Positions 17,285-25,296 of a DNA stretch of 32,621 nt are shown in pieces. Position 1 is the first letter of the stretch; each line of letters begins with the position of its first letter. Under the pieces are notes generated by a model that searched no databases, was not told the DNA's origin, and saw nothing but the letters and a program-made list of their open reading frames with translations. The position numbers were made by a program, and so were the translations under genes. Origin of the DNA: an uncultured Asticcacaulis sp. (GTDB lineage Bacteria > Pseudomonadota > Alphaproteobacteria > Caulobacterales > Caulobacteraceae); contig CAMLPZ010000011.1 of NCBI GenBank assembly GCA_946482045.1, positions 1 to 32,621 of the forward strand. The letters run 5' to 3'.

Positions 17285-19264
17285 TTATCCGACGGCCTGA
17301 AACGCCGTTCGGGCCGTCTCTTTTTGCAAATCTGGGGTCTGCAATTCAGTCCGGACCTCTTCGTTTTGCAAATAAGCGTCGATCTGACCGGAGGGCATAG
17401 GCCGCGAAAACAGGAAGCCCTGGATATAGCGTGCCTTCACCTGCAACAACTGGCTGAGTTCACGCTCCGTTTCGACACCTTCGACGACGCAGTCGAGATG
17501 CAGGTTACGACACAGGTCGATAATCGTCTTGATGATCTTGAGCGCCGCGTCGTGCTTCACCAGTTGCGTCACGAAACTGCGGTCGATCTTGATCTTGTCG
17601 ACCGGCAGGCGGTGAATATAGCTGAAGCTGGAATAGCCGGAGCCGAAATCGTCGATCGCCACACGGCAGCCCATGCCCTTCAGTTGCAGCAGGGCTTCGC
17701 AGGCCTGTTCGAAATCGGTCAGCATCGCTGTTTCGGTGATTTCGAACTCGATGCGGCGCGGATCGACGCCCGAACGCTTCACGGCTTCGCGGATATTGTT
17801 GATCGAAAGGCTTGAGCGCAGATCGCGCGCCGACAGGTTGAACGAGACGCGCAAATGCGATGGCCAGGCGGACACCTCGGCAAGCGCCTTTTCGAGCAGA
17901 ATGAGCGTGACGCGGGTGATCAGACCGGAACGTTCCGCCGCCTTGATGAAGACGTCCGGGCGGACGTCGCCCAGTTGCGGGCTTTTCCAGCGCGCCAGGG
18001 CCTCAAAGCCGGTCGTACGACGTTCAACGGCGTCGACCTGCGGCTGAAAAACGATCGACAATTCCCTGTCCAGATCGGCGGCGCGTAAAGATTGGTCAAC
18101 GACGCTGAAGTCATGCATCTCCGCTTCGTGCGCTTCGGTGAACACCACCGGCGCACCGCGCAGGTTCTGTTTGGCGAAGTAGAGGGCGTAATCGGCGCGC
18201 TCCAGCAGCTGGGAGGCGGTCAAGCCGCCGTCGACCGCGCGGACAAACCCTACTGAAGCCGAAATATTGGCGGCCACGCCGCCTAAAAGGTAGGTTTCAC
18301 GCAGACGATCGCACAGAGCGGCGCCAAACGCCTGCAACGCCTGCTCGGACCGGCTGCCGGGCAGGATGACCGCGAATTCGTCGCCGCCCATGCGCGCCGC
18401 GAAGCCATCCACGCCGCAATGTTCGCTCAGGCGCTGAGCAACCTGGATCAGCAGTTCATCTCCCACCGAATGGCCGTAAATGTCGTTGACCGGCTTGAAG
18501 CCATCGAGATCGATCAGCGCCAGATCGAACGGCGCGCCCCGGCAGCCCTCTATCCGGCGGAAGAAACTGCGGCGGTTGGGCAGACTTGTCAGCGCGTCGC
18601 AATTCGCCATGGCCGAGGCTTCAGCGTGAAGCCTCTCCGCAACGATGCGCGCGCGGATGGCCTGGAACAGAGTGTTACGCACGACCAGCGAGATCATCAT
18701 GACCACCGGTACGATCAGGATGGCCAGGACCGCCGAGTCCTTGCCGACGATCGTCCCCTTCGTCACCGCGAAACCGATCAGAGCCGCCAGGGTGGCCATA
18801 AAGCTCGGCAGCATGATGCGCAGACGCACGCTGGTGGCGCCGAAGATCAGGGCCAGGAAGGCAAAATAGATCAGCCGGTTCGGATCGTAGTGAAGAAGCT
18901 GATAGGTAACCGGATTGAGAAGCAGCAGCGCATTCACGGTCGCGCTGGCGATATCAAGACGCAGAAGGCTTTTCGTGTTCCGCAGATAACGGAAATAGAA
19001 GAAAAAGCTGGCGGCCGAGTTCATGACGGACAAGGTCAGCAGGATGGCGAGATCGATGCCGGTTTCCGTCTGGAAACGGTTAAAAATAACAACAGCGTAG
19101 TAGACACCGGTGATTAGGCAGAAGGTCCGGACGATCGGCAAGATGGCGTCGAATTCGTCCGCCGATGTCAACCCTTTCGGCGCCACCAAACCATGACTGA
19201 GGAGGAAACCCTGTATCCGCCTCGCCCAGCCGCGCCAAGGACGCTCCACCACTTGCTCTGCCAC
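17285..19264 (-). CDS. Membrane GGDEF-EAL protein (c-di-GMP turnover), paralog 1
   Basis: A 659-residue protein. About six hydrophobic helices (residues 45-205) form a MASE-like membrane sensor without a large periplasmic domain. A GGDEF domain follows (DALTSLPNRRSFF, LIDLDGFKPVNDIYGH, intact GGDEF at residues 293-297), then an EAL domain with FEALARW (Glu421), NLSARDL, EITETAM, DDFGSGYSSFSYIHRLPVDKIKIDRSF, VVEGVET and QGFLFSRPM. All main catalytic motifs look intact, so both cyclase and phosphodiesterase activity are possible. The inhibitory RxxD site before GGDEF is not evident. The start is a GTG at 19264 with GGTGAG before it. It lies 88 bases behind a very similar gene and probably shares its transcript. 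Confidence 0.9.
   Translation of the reverse strand: MAEQVVERPWRGWARRIQGFLLSHGLVAPKGLTSADEFDAILPIVRTFCLITGVYYAVVIFNRFQTETGIDLAILLTLSVMNSAASFFFYFRYLRNTKSLLRLDIASATVNALLLLNPVTYQLLHYDPNRLIYFAFLALIFGATSVRLRIMLPSFMATLAALIGFAVTKGTIVGKDSAVLAILIVPVVMMISLVVRNTLFQAIRARIVAERLHAEASAMANCDALTSLPNRRSFFRRIEGCRGAPFDLALIDLDGFKPVNDIYGHSVGDELLIQVAQRLSEHCGVDGFAARMGGDEFAVILPGSRSEQALQAFGAALCDRLRETYLLGGVAANISASVGFVRAVDGGLTASQLLERADYALYFAKQNLRGAPVVFTEAHEAEMHDFSVVDQSLRAADLDRELSIVFQPQVDAVERRTTGFEALARWKSPQLGDVRPDVFIKAAERSGLITRVTLILLEKALAEVSAWPSHLRVSFNLSARDLRSSLSINNIREAVKRSGVDPRRIEFEITETAMLTDFEQACEALLQLKGMGCRVAIDDFGSGYSSFSYIHRLPVDKIKIDRSFVTQLVKHDAALKIIKTIIDLCRNLHLDCVVEGVETERELSQLLQVKARYIQGFLFSRPMPSGQIDAYLQNEEVRTELQTPDLQKETARTAFQAVG
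17291..17325 (+). terminator. Possible plus-strand terminator inside the 3' end of the convergent gene
   Basis: GACGGCC (17291-17297) and GGCCGTC (17312-17318) form a 7-bp stem around a 14-base loop, followed by TCTTTTTGC. Orientation and T-run fit termination of transcripts from the rhamnogalacturonan lyase. The site lies within the last codons of the GGDEF-EAL gene on the other strand. Confidence 0.5.
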
Positions 19265-19352
19265 AGCTCACCACACCCTTGTTCCTTGGGGATTGTGTAG
19301 CAGATATCCTTGAAAGAAAGCCTAATGTGTAGACTGGACTACATAACGACGG

Positions 19353-21263
19353 TCAAACTGCCTTGCGAAGTGGTTCAATCCGTTGGTCATATTCGGCCGC
19401 CAAGTACCCGAGGACAGCCTCCGGGCGCATCGGACGGGCGAACAGATAACCCTGGACGTAGCGGGCGTTGATCTCGCGCAGGGCCGCGCACTCCGCCTCG
19501 GTTTCGACGCCCTCGACAATGTGCTCCAATCCCAGATTGCCGCACAGGTCGATCATGGTCTTAACGATCATCCGCGTCTGGCTGCTGGCGATCTGGGTGA
19601 TGAAGGACCGGTCGATCTTCAGCGTGTCGACAGGCAGGCGATGCAGGTAACTAAAGCTGGAAAAGCCTGAGCCGAAATCATCGAGGGCAATCCTGACCCC
19701 CAGCTCCTTCAGCGCGTTCAACGCCTTCAACGCCTGATCGAAATCCGTCATCATGGCGGTTTCCGTGATTTCGAACTCGATACGGCTGGCTGCGACGCCG
19801 CTCGACACCACGATGTCGCGGATGGCATCGATGGCTCGGGGCGAATGCAGGTCGCGCGTCGACAGGTTGAACGTGACGAACAAATCTTCGGGCCATTCCC
19901 GTACGGCCTTCAGCGTCTTGCGCAACAGGATTTCCGTCAGCTTGCCGATCATGCCCGACCGCTCGGCGGCCAGGATGAAGACGTCGGGCGTAACATTGCC
20001 CAGTCGCGGGCTATTCCAGCGGGCCAGTGCCTCAAACCCTACCGTCCGCTGGGTCCGGAGATCGTATTGCGGCTGGAAGACGATATGCATTTCCGCATTC
20101 AGGTCAGCGTTACGCAGGGCCGCGTCGACGCGGTTGAAGTCGCGCATCTCGTCTTCGTGACGGGCGTCGAATATGACGATTTCGCCCCGGGCATCGGCCT
20201 TGGCGCGATAAAGCGCATAGTCAGCGCGCTCCAGAAGCAGCGTCCCACTCACCTTCTCACTGCCCCCCCGCACGACGCCTATCGATCCGGACAGGCTGGC
20301 TGTGGCGCCGCCAAGATGAAACGGCTGGCGCAGACCGTCGCAGATTTGCCGCCCCAATGCTTGCAACGCGTCCTTGCTGCGGTGCTTCGGCAGGATCAGC
20401 GCGAATTCGTCGCCGCCGAGACGGGCGATGACGGCGGCGTCGGGACAGGCCGCCCGCAACCTCTTTCCGACTTCGATAAGCACGGCGTCCCCTGCCGCGT
20501 GACCATAGACGTCATTGATAGGCTTGAAGCCGTCAAGGTCGACCAGACCAAGGTCAAAAGGCTCCTCCGTGCGCAACCGCCCCTCCAACTCAGCGAAAAA
20601 GCTGCGCCGGTTGGGAAGGCCAGTCAGGGCGTCGTTGTGCGCCAGCGCCGAGGCTTCATCACGATGACGATCGGCCATGACTTTTGCACGAACCGCCTTA
20701 AGGATAGTGACCCTCAGTATGATGGTCATGCACAGGCCGGTCATCAGGGCCGTCAAGGCGATCCAGGCATATTGCTCGATATGGCCGGGCTCACGCCCGG
20801 CTGCAATCGTGGCGAAGGTGGTGACGCTGACAAGTGCGGCCGGCAGAACGACGCGCATCGAGACGCCGGACATGGCGAAGATCGGCAGGATCAGTGCGAA
20901 ATAGATTAGCTTTAGTGGGTCATAAATGACGGCGATGTCGATAGCGGTGTTGTAGAACAGCAGGAAGTTGGCGATTTGGCCTGCCACAATCAGCCGGCGC
21001 ATGGAATGGGTCTGGCGCGTGTAACGTAGCAGCAGCACGCCGGCTATGACCGAGACAAAGGCCGCCCCCGGCACCAGCCCCCAATCGCCGGGCACCCGAT
21101 AGGTCAATCCATTGACCAGGTAGTAGGCCGCGAGCGCCCAGAGATAGCCGCGCACGACGGGCCGCATGGTGTCCGCCAGTTCACGGCGCATCACGGCCGC
21201 GTCGGGACTGTCCGGGCGGCGGCTACGTCGGCGCCAAGTGACCCTTTGGCCCAAGTCCTTCAT
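19353..21263 (-). CDS. Membrane GGDEF-EAL protein (c-di-GMP turnover), paralog 2
   Basis: A protein of 636 residues from ATG 21263; an in-frame TTG at 21341 would give 662, and neither start has a clear Shine-Dalgarno. ATG is preferred because the N-terminus then has about the same length as in paralog 1. Residues 35-205 hold about six membrane helices. The GGDEF domain (ALTGLPNRRSFF, LVDLDGFKPINDVYGH, GGDEF at 283-287) and the EAL domain (FEALARW with Glu411, NLSTRDL, EITETAM, DDFGSGFSSFSYLHRLPVDTLKIDRSF, VEGVET, QGYLFARPM) look catalytically complete. The RxxD inhibitory site is not evident. It is collinear with paralog 1 throughout, so the pair came from a tandem duplication. It probably affects surface attachment and motility through c-di-GMP. 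Confidence 0.88.
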   Translation of the reverse strand: MKDLGQRVTWRRRSRRPDSPDAAVMRRELADTMRPVVRGYLWALAAYYLVNGLTYRVPGDWGLVPGAAFVSVIAGVLLLRYTRQTHSMRRLIVAGQIANFLLFYNTAIDIAVIYDPLKLIYFALILPIFAMSGVSMRVVLPAALVSVTTFATIAAGREPGHIEQYAWIALTALMTGLCMTIILRVTILKAVRAKVMADRHRDEASALAHNDALTGLPNRRSFFAELEGRLRTEEPFDLGLVDLDGFKPINDVYGHAAGDAVLIEVGKRLRAACPDAAVIARLGGDEFALILPKHRSKDALQALGRQICDGLRQPFHLGGATASLSGSIGVVRGGSEKVSGTLLLERADYALYRAKADARGEIVIFDARHEDEMRDFNRVDAALRNADLNAEMHIVFQPQYDLRTQRTVGFEALARWNSPRLGNVTPDVFILAAERSGMIGKLTEILLRKTLKAVREWPEDLFVTFNLSTRDLHSPRAIDAIRDIVVSSGVAASRIEFEITETAMMTDFDQALKALNALKELGVRIALDDFGSGFSSFSYLHRLPVDTLKIDRSFITQIASSQTRMIVKTMIDLCGNLGLEHIVEGVETEAECAALREINARYVQGYLFARPMRPEAVLGYLAAEYDQRIEPLRKAV

Positions 21264-21489
21264 CCCGGAGGCAAGCCGCGCACAATCGATTGTAAACTGC
21301 CTTACAATGGAGGACGGCAACTGCGACACGAAAACACCCAAACTTACGCCTACACATACAGGGGCAATGGTTTTAACAGCCGCCCAGTCAACGCAATGCT
21401 AAGCGATGTGGTTAAAACCCAGCCCTTGCGCATCAATTTGTCACAAACGAGACTTGCCTTGTGACGGCGGGCGGGCCTATACCAATTTC

Positions 21490-22863
21490 ATGTTGCAAAC
21501 GCGAAGCAAGCCCGTTTCCCAAGCGCCTTTCGAACGCCTGAACGACGTGATCGAAGCCGCTAAAGCGCGCGGCGCCGACGCCGCCGAAGCGGTCTTCGCC
21601 GAGAGCCGCTCTTTAAGCGTCAGTATCCGCAAAGGCGAGCTGGAAACGGTCGAACGCGACGAAACGGCCGACCTGGGTCTTAGGGTGTTCGTCGGCCGGA
21701 AGCAGGCCGTTGTATCGGTCTCCGAATTCTCGCCCCAGACGCTCGATCGCCTGGTCGAACGCGCCGTGGTCATGGCGTCTCTCGCGCCCGACGACCCTTA
21801 CGCCAGCCTGGCCGACCCGGCCCTTCTTTACCGCTCCGGCGGCTCGGAAGACAGCCTGCAGATCTATGACGACACGCACCTGTCGGCCGAGACCCTGCAA
21901 AATCAGGCCCTGGCGATCGAAGCCGCCGGCCTGGAGGTCGATCCGCGCCTTCAGGGCGACGCGGCCTCGACCGGCTACAGCCAGAACTGCTGGCACATGC
22001 TGACCTCGGATGGTTTCCAGGCAACGCACCATACAAGCCTGTTCTTCCTGTCCGGCCGCTTCATCGCCACCGGCGAAGACGGCGCCATGGAACGCGATGG
22101 CGAAGGGCGCAGCACACGGTTTGCCGAAGACCTGCCTAGCGTCGCCGAAATCGGCGCCACTGCCGCCGAGCGCGCCATCAAGGCGCTTGGTGCACGCAAA
22201 ATACCGACCCAGAAGGCGCCGGTCCTGTTCGACAAGCGGATCGCCAAGTCGCTGATCGGCCAGTTCCTGGGCGCCATTTCCGGCACGGCCATCGCCCGCG
22301 GATCCAGCTTTCTTAAGGACAAGCTGGGCCAGCAACTGTTCGATCCGTCAATCCAGATCATTGACGATCCCTTACGCGTACGCGGTCTCGGCTCCTGTCT
22401 GTTCGACGACGAGGGCGTGGCCACCAAGCGCATGTCGCTCATAGAGGACGGTGTGTTGACGACGTGGCTGCTCAACACGGCCTCGGCGCGGCAACTCGGC
22501 ATGACGACGACAGGCCACGCTTCACGTGGCCTTGCCAGCCCTCCGGGCGTCGGAGCACACAATATCGTACTTACGGCAGGACCTAGGTCCTGCGCCGAAC
22601 TGCTCAAAGACGTCGGCAAGGGCGTGATCGTCACCTCGATGTTCGGCCCCAGCGTCAATTCCGACACCGGCGACTGGTCCGCCGGCGCCTCGGGCTTCTG
22701 GTTCGAAAACGGCGAAATCCAGTATCCTGTCAACGAAATCACCGTCGCCGGCAACCTGATCCACATGTACCAGCGCCTTGTCCCCGCCTCCGACCTGGAG
22801 ATCCGCGGCACCATGGATACGCCCAGCCTGCTCATCGATTCCTTGAGTGTCGGGGGCAAGTGA
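21490..22863 (+). CDS. pmbA: TldE/PmbA metallopeptidase-family protein
   Basis: A 457-residue PmbA/TldD-family protein; ATG 21490 starts MLQTRSKPVSQAPFERL. Typical stretches are RKGELETVERDETADLGLRVFVGRKQAVVS, KAPVLFDKRIAKSLIGQFLGAISGTAIARGSSFLKDKLGQ in parts, DDPLRVRGLGSCLFDDEGVATKRMSLIEDG, WLLNTASARQLG and VNEITVAGNL. The HExxxH zinc motif belongs to the partner TldD and is absent here, as expected for TldE/PmbA. The TldD/E pair trims peptides and helps mature modified peptides and stabilise toxin-antitoxin systems. TldD is not in the window. The stop shares one base with the start of the next gene (TGATG), so the two are coupled. Confidence 0.92.
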   Translation: MLQTRSKPVSQAPFERLNDVIEAAKARGADAAEAVFAESRSLSVSIRKGELETVERDETADLGLRVFVGRKQAVVSVSEFSPQTLDRLVERAVVMASLAPDDPYASLADPALLYRSGGSEDSLQIYDDTHLSAETLQNQALAIEAAGLEVDPRLQGDAASTGYSQNCWHMLTSDGFQATHHTSLFFLSGRFIATGEDGAMERDGEGRSTRFAEDLPSVAEIGATAAERAIKALGARKIPTQKAPVLFDKRIAKSLIGQFLGAISGTAIARGSSFLKDKLGQQLFDPSIQIIDDPLRVRGLGSCLFDDEGVATKRMSLIEDGVLTTWLLNTASARQLGMTTTGHASRGLASPPGVGAHNIVLTAGPRSCAELLKDVGKGVIVTSMFGPSVNSDTGDWSAGASGFWFENGEIQYPVNEITVAGNLIHMYQRLVPASDLEIRGTMDTPSLLIDSLSVGGK

Positions 22864-23669
22864 TGGCAAGCGCCGCGGCGGCCACCGATCTTGAGCTGAT
22901 CATAGACAAGGTGCGCCGCGCCGGCGCCCTGGCGCAGCACCTCAAGGCGCACGGGCTGATCACCAGCTTCAAGGCCGACGGGTCCATCGTCACCAATGCC
23001 GATACCGAGGTCAATCTCTGGCTCAAGGAAGCCTTGCTCGAAGCCCGCCCCGACTATGGCTGGCAGAGCGAGGAATCGCCCGATAACGCCGAGCGCCTCG
23101 ATGCCGCCCGGACGTTCGTACTCGATCCGATCGACGGCACCATGGGCTTGTCGAAGGGCAGCCCTTACTGGACGATCGCCTTGGCCATCGTCGAGGCCGG
23201 ACGCCCCATAGCGGCCGTCGTCTATGCGCCCGACGCGCATGAACTCTTCAGCGCGGCGGCGGGTCAGGGCGCAAAGCTTAACGACCAGCCGGTCCATGCC
23301 CGCGACCGTCAAACCCTGGAAGACGCCGAAGTCGTCGGCGATTCGCGCCTGTTCGGCCGCGACATCTGGCCCGAAGCCTGGCCGCGCCTCAGCGTCCAGT
23401 CACGCCCTTCCGTCGCCTATCGCATGTGCGTTGTGGCCGCCGGCCGCGCCGACTTTACCATGGCGCTGACGCCCAAACGCGACTGGGACGTGGCCGCCGC
23501 GACCCTGATCGCCCAGGAGGCGGGCGCCATTGTCTCTGATCATTTGGGAAATCCTTACGGTTTCAATGCCAAGGATAGCCTCAAACCCAGCCTGATCTGT
23601 TCCGGTCCGGCGCTGTTTCCCGAAATCATCCGGCGCTGCGCCCACCTGCTGACGCTGGAAAACCCTTAA
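22863..23669 (+). CDS. Inositol monophosphatase-family phosphatase (CysQ/HisN-like)
   Basis: A 268-residue magnesium-dependent phosphatase. The ATG at 22863 overlaps the pmbA stop by one base; a GTG one codon earlier is less likely. The family's metal-binding motifs are present: GWQSEES with the first Glu, DPIDGT (Asp88-Thr93), and WDVAAATLIAQEAGAIVSD (from Trp208). The substrate may be inositol phosphate, 3'-phosphoadenosine 5'-phosphate (CysQ) or histidinol phosphate; the sequence alone does not decide. In many alphaproteobacteria this gene precedes DUF4170, DUF374 and waaA, which makes a link to lipopolysaccharide or cell-envelope metabolism plausible. Confidence 0.9.
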   Translation: MASAAAATDLELIIDKVRRAGALAQHLKAHGLITSFKADGSIVTNADTEVNLWLKEALLEARPDYGWQSEESPDNAERLDAARTFVLDPIDGTMGLSKGSPYWTIALAIVEAGRPIAAVVYAPDAHELFSAAAGQGAKLNDQPVHARDRQTLEDAEVVGDSRLFGRDIWPEAWPRLSVQSRPSVAYRMCVVAAGRADFTMALTPKRDWDVAAATLIAQEAGAIVSDHLGNPYGFNAKDSLKPSLICSGPALFPEIIRRCAHLLTLENP

Positions 23670-23684
23670 GTATCGAGCGGTACC

Positions 23685-23915
23685 ATGAGCGACAAACAAC
23701 TTCTCCACCTCGTCATCGGCGGCGAACTGCAAGACCTGAACGGCACCACCTTCAAGGACCTGAAGGCGATCGAATTCGTCGGCGCCTATCCGAACAATGC
23801 CGAAGCCGTCAAGGCGTGGCGCATGAAAGCGCAGTCGACGGTCGACAACGCCCTGATGCGTTACTTCGTCATCCACGCGCACAAGCTGATCGATCCGTCG
23901 ACGGCTGGCGAATAA
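23685..23915 (+). CDS. DUF4170 small protein
   Basis: A 76-residue soluble protein (LLHLVIGGELQDLNG, FVGAYPNNAEAVKAWRMKAQ, YFVIHAHKLIDP), the full length of the DUF4170 family known from alphaproteobacteria. The function is unknown. It follows the phosphatase gene by 15 bases and is the last gene of this plus-strand run. Its stop (23913-23915) is separated by a single base from the stop of the convergent CYTH gene, so there is no room for an intergenic terminator. Confidence 0.88.
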   Translation: MSDKQLLHLVIGGELQDLNGTTFKDLKAIEFVGAYPNNAEAVKAWRMKAQSTVDNALMRYFVIHAHKLIDPSTAGE

Positions 23916-23916
23916 A

Positions 23917-24420
23917 CTAACCACCCACCAACTGATAGAGGCTGGCGGCGTAGACGCGGTCAGAGAGCTTTTTGTTGGTAAAGCGATTGTCAGCGGCGGC
24001 CACCGAATGGAGGATGCCGCTTTCTATTTCCGCCGGAATGTGGCGGGGCACCGCCTGGCCGCGCGGCAGTTCGGCTTCAGCCACGACGAAATAGACCTGC
24101 CCCTGGTCGTCACACAGGAAATCGACGACCCATTCGACCTCATCCTGGATAAGCACGTAGCGCGTCTTGGCGACCCGCTGGACGCATAACGGCCACAGCA
24201 GGTTGAAATCGTCCTCGGAAATGGCCGTTTCGATCTCGACCAGTTCGCCGGCTTGCGGCACCCATTTCTTGTAGGTGAAGATATAGTCATCGCCACGCTG
24301 GCGAATGCGCGGGCCATCGTCCAGATAAGCCTGCCGTATGGCGTGCTTTGTCCAGCCCGTCAGACGACCTGCGTCGAAGTCCGGCTTCAAGACGTATTTG
24401 CGTTCGTTCTCTACCGGCAT
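23917..24420 (-). CDS. CYTH-domain protein (triphosphate tunnel metalloenzyme-like)
   Basis: A 167-residue protein from ATG 24420 (MPVENERKYVL). The ENERK motif right at the N-terminus is the ExExK signature of the CYTH/triphosphate tunnel fold. It is followed by alternating charged strands (RIRQRGDDYIFTYKKW, ELVEIETAI, TRYVLIQDEVEWVVDFL, VYFVVAEAELPRG). The family includes inorganic triphosphatases, thiamine triphosphatases and class IV adenylate cyclases; the exact substrate is open. The start overlaps the stop of the tyrosine phosphatase gene (TAATG), so the two are co-translated and probably work in the same process. A longer in-frame start at 24465 would extend into the phosphatase gene. 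Confidence 0.85.
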   Translation of the reverse strand: MPVENERKYVLKPDFDAGRLTGWTKHAIRQAYLDDGPRIRQRGDDYIFTYKKWVPQAGELVEIETAISEDDFNLLWPLCVQRVAKTRYVLIQDEVEWVVDFLCDDQGQVYFVVAEAELPRGQAVPRHIPAEIESGILHSVAAADNRFTNKKLSDRVYAASLYQLVGG

Positions 24421-25217
24421 TATTCGCGCCTCAGCAGCTTTTCGGTCATCAGCGTGCCCCACCACGACGCCTTGAAGTCCGCCTTGATGGCTGCGGGATC
24501 GTATTCCGGACTGTCAACCCAGTCCAGAAAGCTGATGCCGCGCGGCTGGACGTCGCGCAGATAGACCTCGAAAAGATAGTCGAGCACGCCGGTCAGACCT
24601 GCCTTCATGTGCAGGTATTTAAAACTCAACTGTTGACGCGCCTGTTCGATCGGCTGGCCGAGATGCAGGTGGGCGTAGAGGACGCTCATCATGCCGGCGC
24701 GATCGGCGCCCGACTTGCAATGCAGCAGGGCCGGATATTCGATACGGTCAAACAGCGCTTTCGCCGCGAAGATTTCGTCGCGCGTCGGCAGGCTTCGCGA
24801 GGTCAGGCCGAAATTCTCCAGCTTCAGGCCCAGCTTCTCACAGGCATATTTTTCCAGGTAATAGAAGGACCCGAACCCGCCACGCAGGTTGATGACCGTC
24901 TTGATGCCCTTGTTCTTCCACTGCGCCAGTTGGAACGGCCACGGCTGGTTGGTCCGCAGCATCTTGTCGTCGATCCAATGGGCATTGGTAAAGCCGAGGC
25001 GCAGATAGGCGTGGTCACCCCACAGGTAGTGCAGGTAAGTGCCGAAACGCTGGGCACGCGTCTCCGTCGGAAACTTGGTCTGGCGAAATTTCTTGGGGTA
25101 GAGCTTCAAAAACGGCCTCAAAACAATTTTCCGAAGCTTTAGCTTCGGCAAGCACGACTGCGCGCCCGAGCGCATGTGAGGAGCCAGGCGGCGCTTGAGC
25201 GGCAAGGAATCCGCCAT
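24420..25217 (-). CDS. Protein tyrosine phosphatase-like protein (possible CtpA homolog)
   Basis: A cysteine-based phosphatase of about 265 residues. The P-loop HCKSGADR (His166-Arg173, nucleophile Cys167) is complete. KTVINLRG and the segment before it look like the start of a dual-specificity phosphatase domain, and Asp in SLPTRDE may be the general acid. The basic N-terminus (RRLAPH, KLKLRK, PKKFRQ) could contact membranes or phosphate-rich substrates. The start is uncertain: ATG 25265 or 25175 are alternatives. 25217 leaves room for promoters toward the divergent exporter gene. Caulobacter CtpA, a tyrosine phosphatase homolog implicated in lipid A structure, is of this general type. The neighbouring lipid A genes make a role on lipid A or a related phosphate plausible, but this is inference. 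Confidence 0.8.
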   Translation of the reverse strand: MADSLPLKRRLAPHMRSGAQSCLPKLKLRKIVLRPFLKLYPKKFRQTKFPTETRAQRFGTYLHYLWGDHAYLRLGFTNAHWIDDKMLRTNQPWPFQLAQWKNKGIKTVINLRGGFGSFYYLEKYACEKLGLKLENFGLTSRSLPTRDEIFAAKALFDRIEYPALLHCKSGADRAGMMSVLYAHLHLGQPIEQARQQLSFKYLHMKAGLTGVLDYLFEVYLRDVQPRGISFLDWVDSPEYDPAAIKADFKASWWGTLMTEKLLRRE

Positions 25218-25296
25218 TAACACAAAAGCGCGCGACAGGCTTACGGAAATGACGCATAAACCCATATAAATACTGACAAACCTTTTGCCAGACCGA

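Noticed and set aside
18419..20909. Long plus-strand frames antisense to the two GGDEF-EAL genes
   Set aside because: They lack any domain and are rich in Gln/Arg/Asp as usual for shadows of GC-rich genes.
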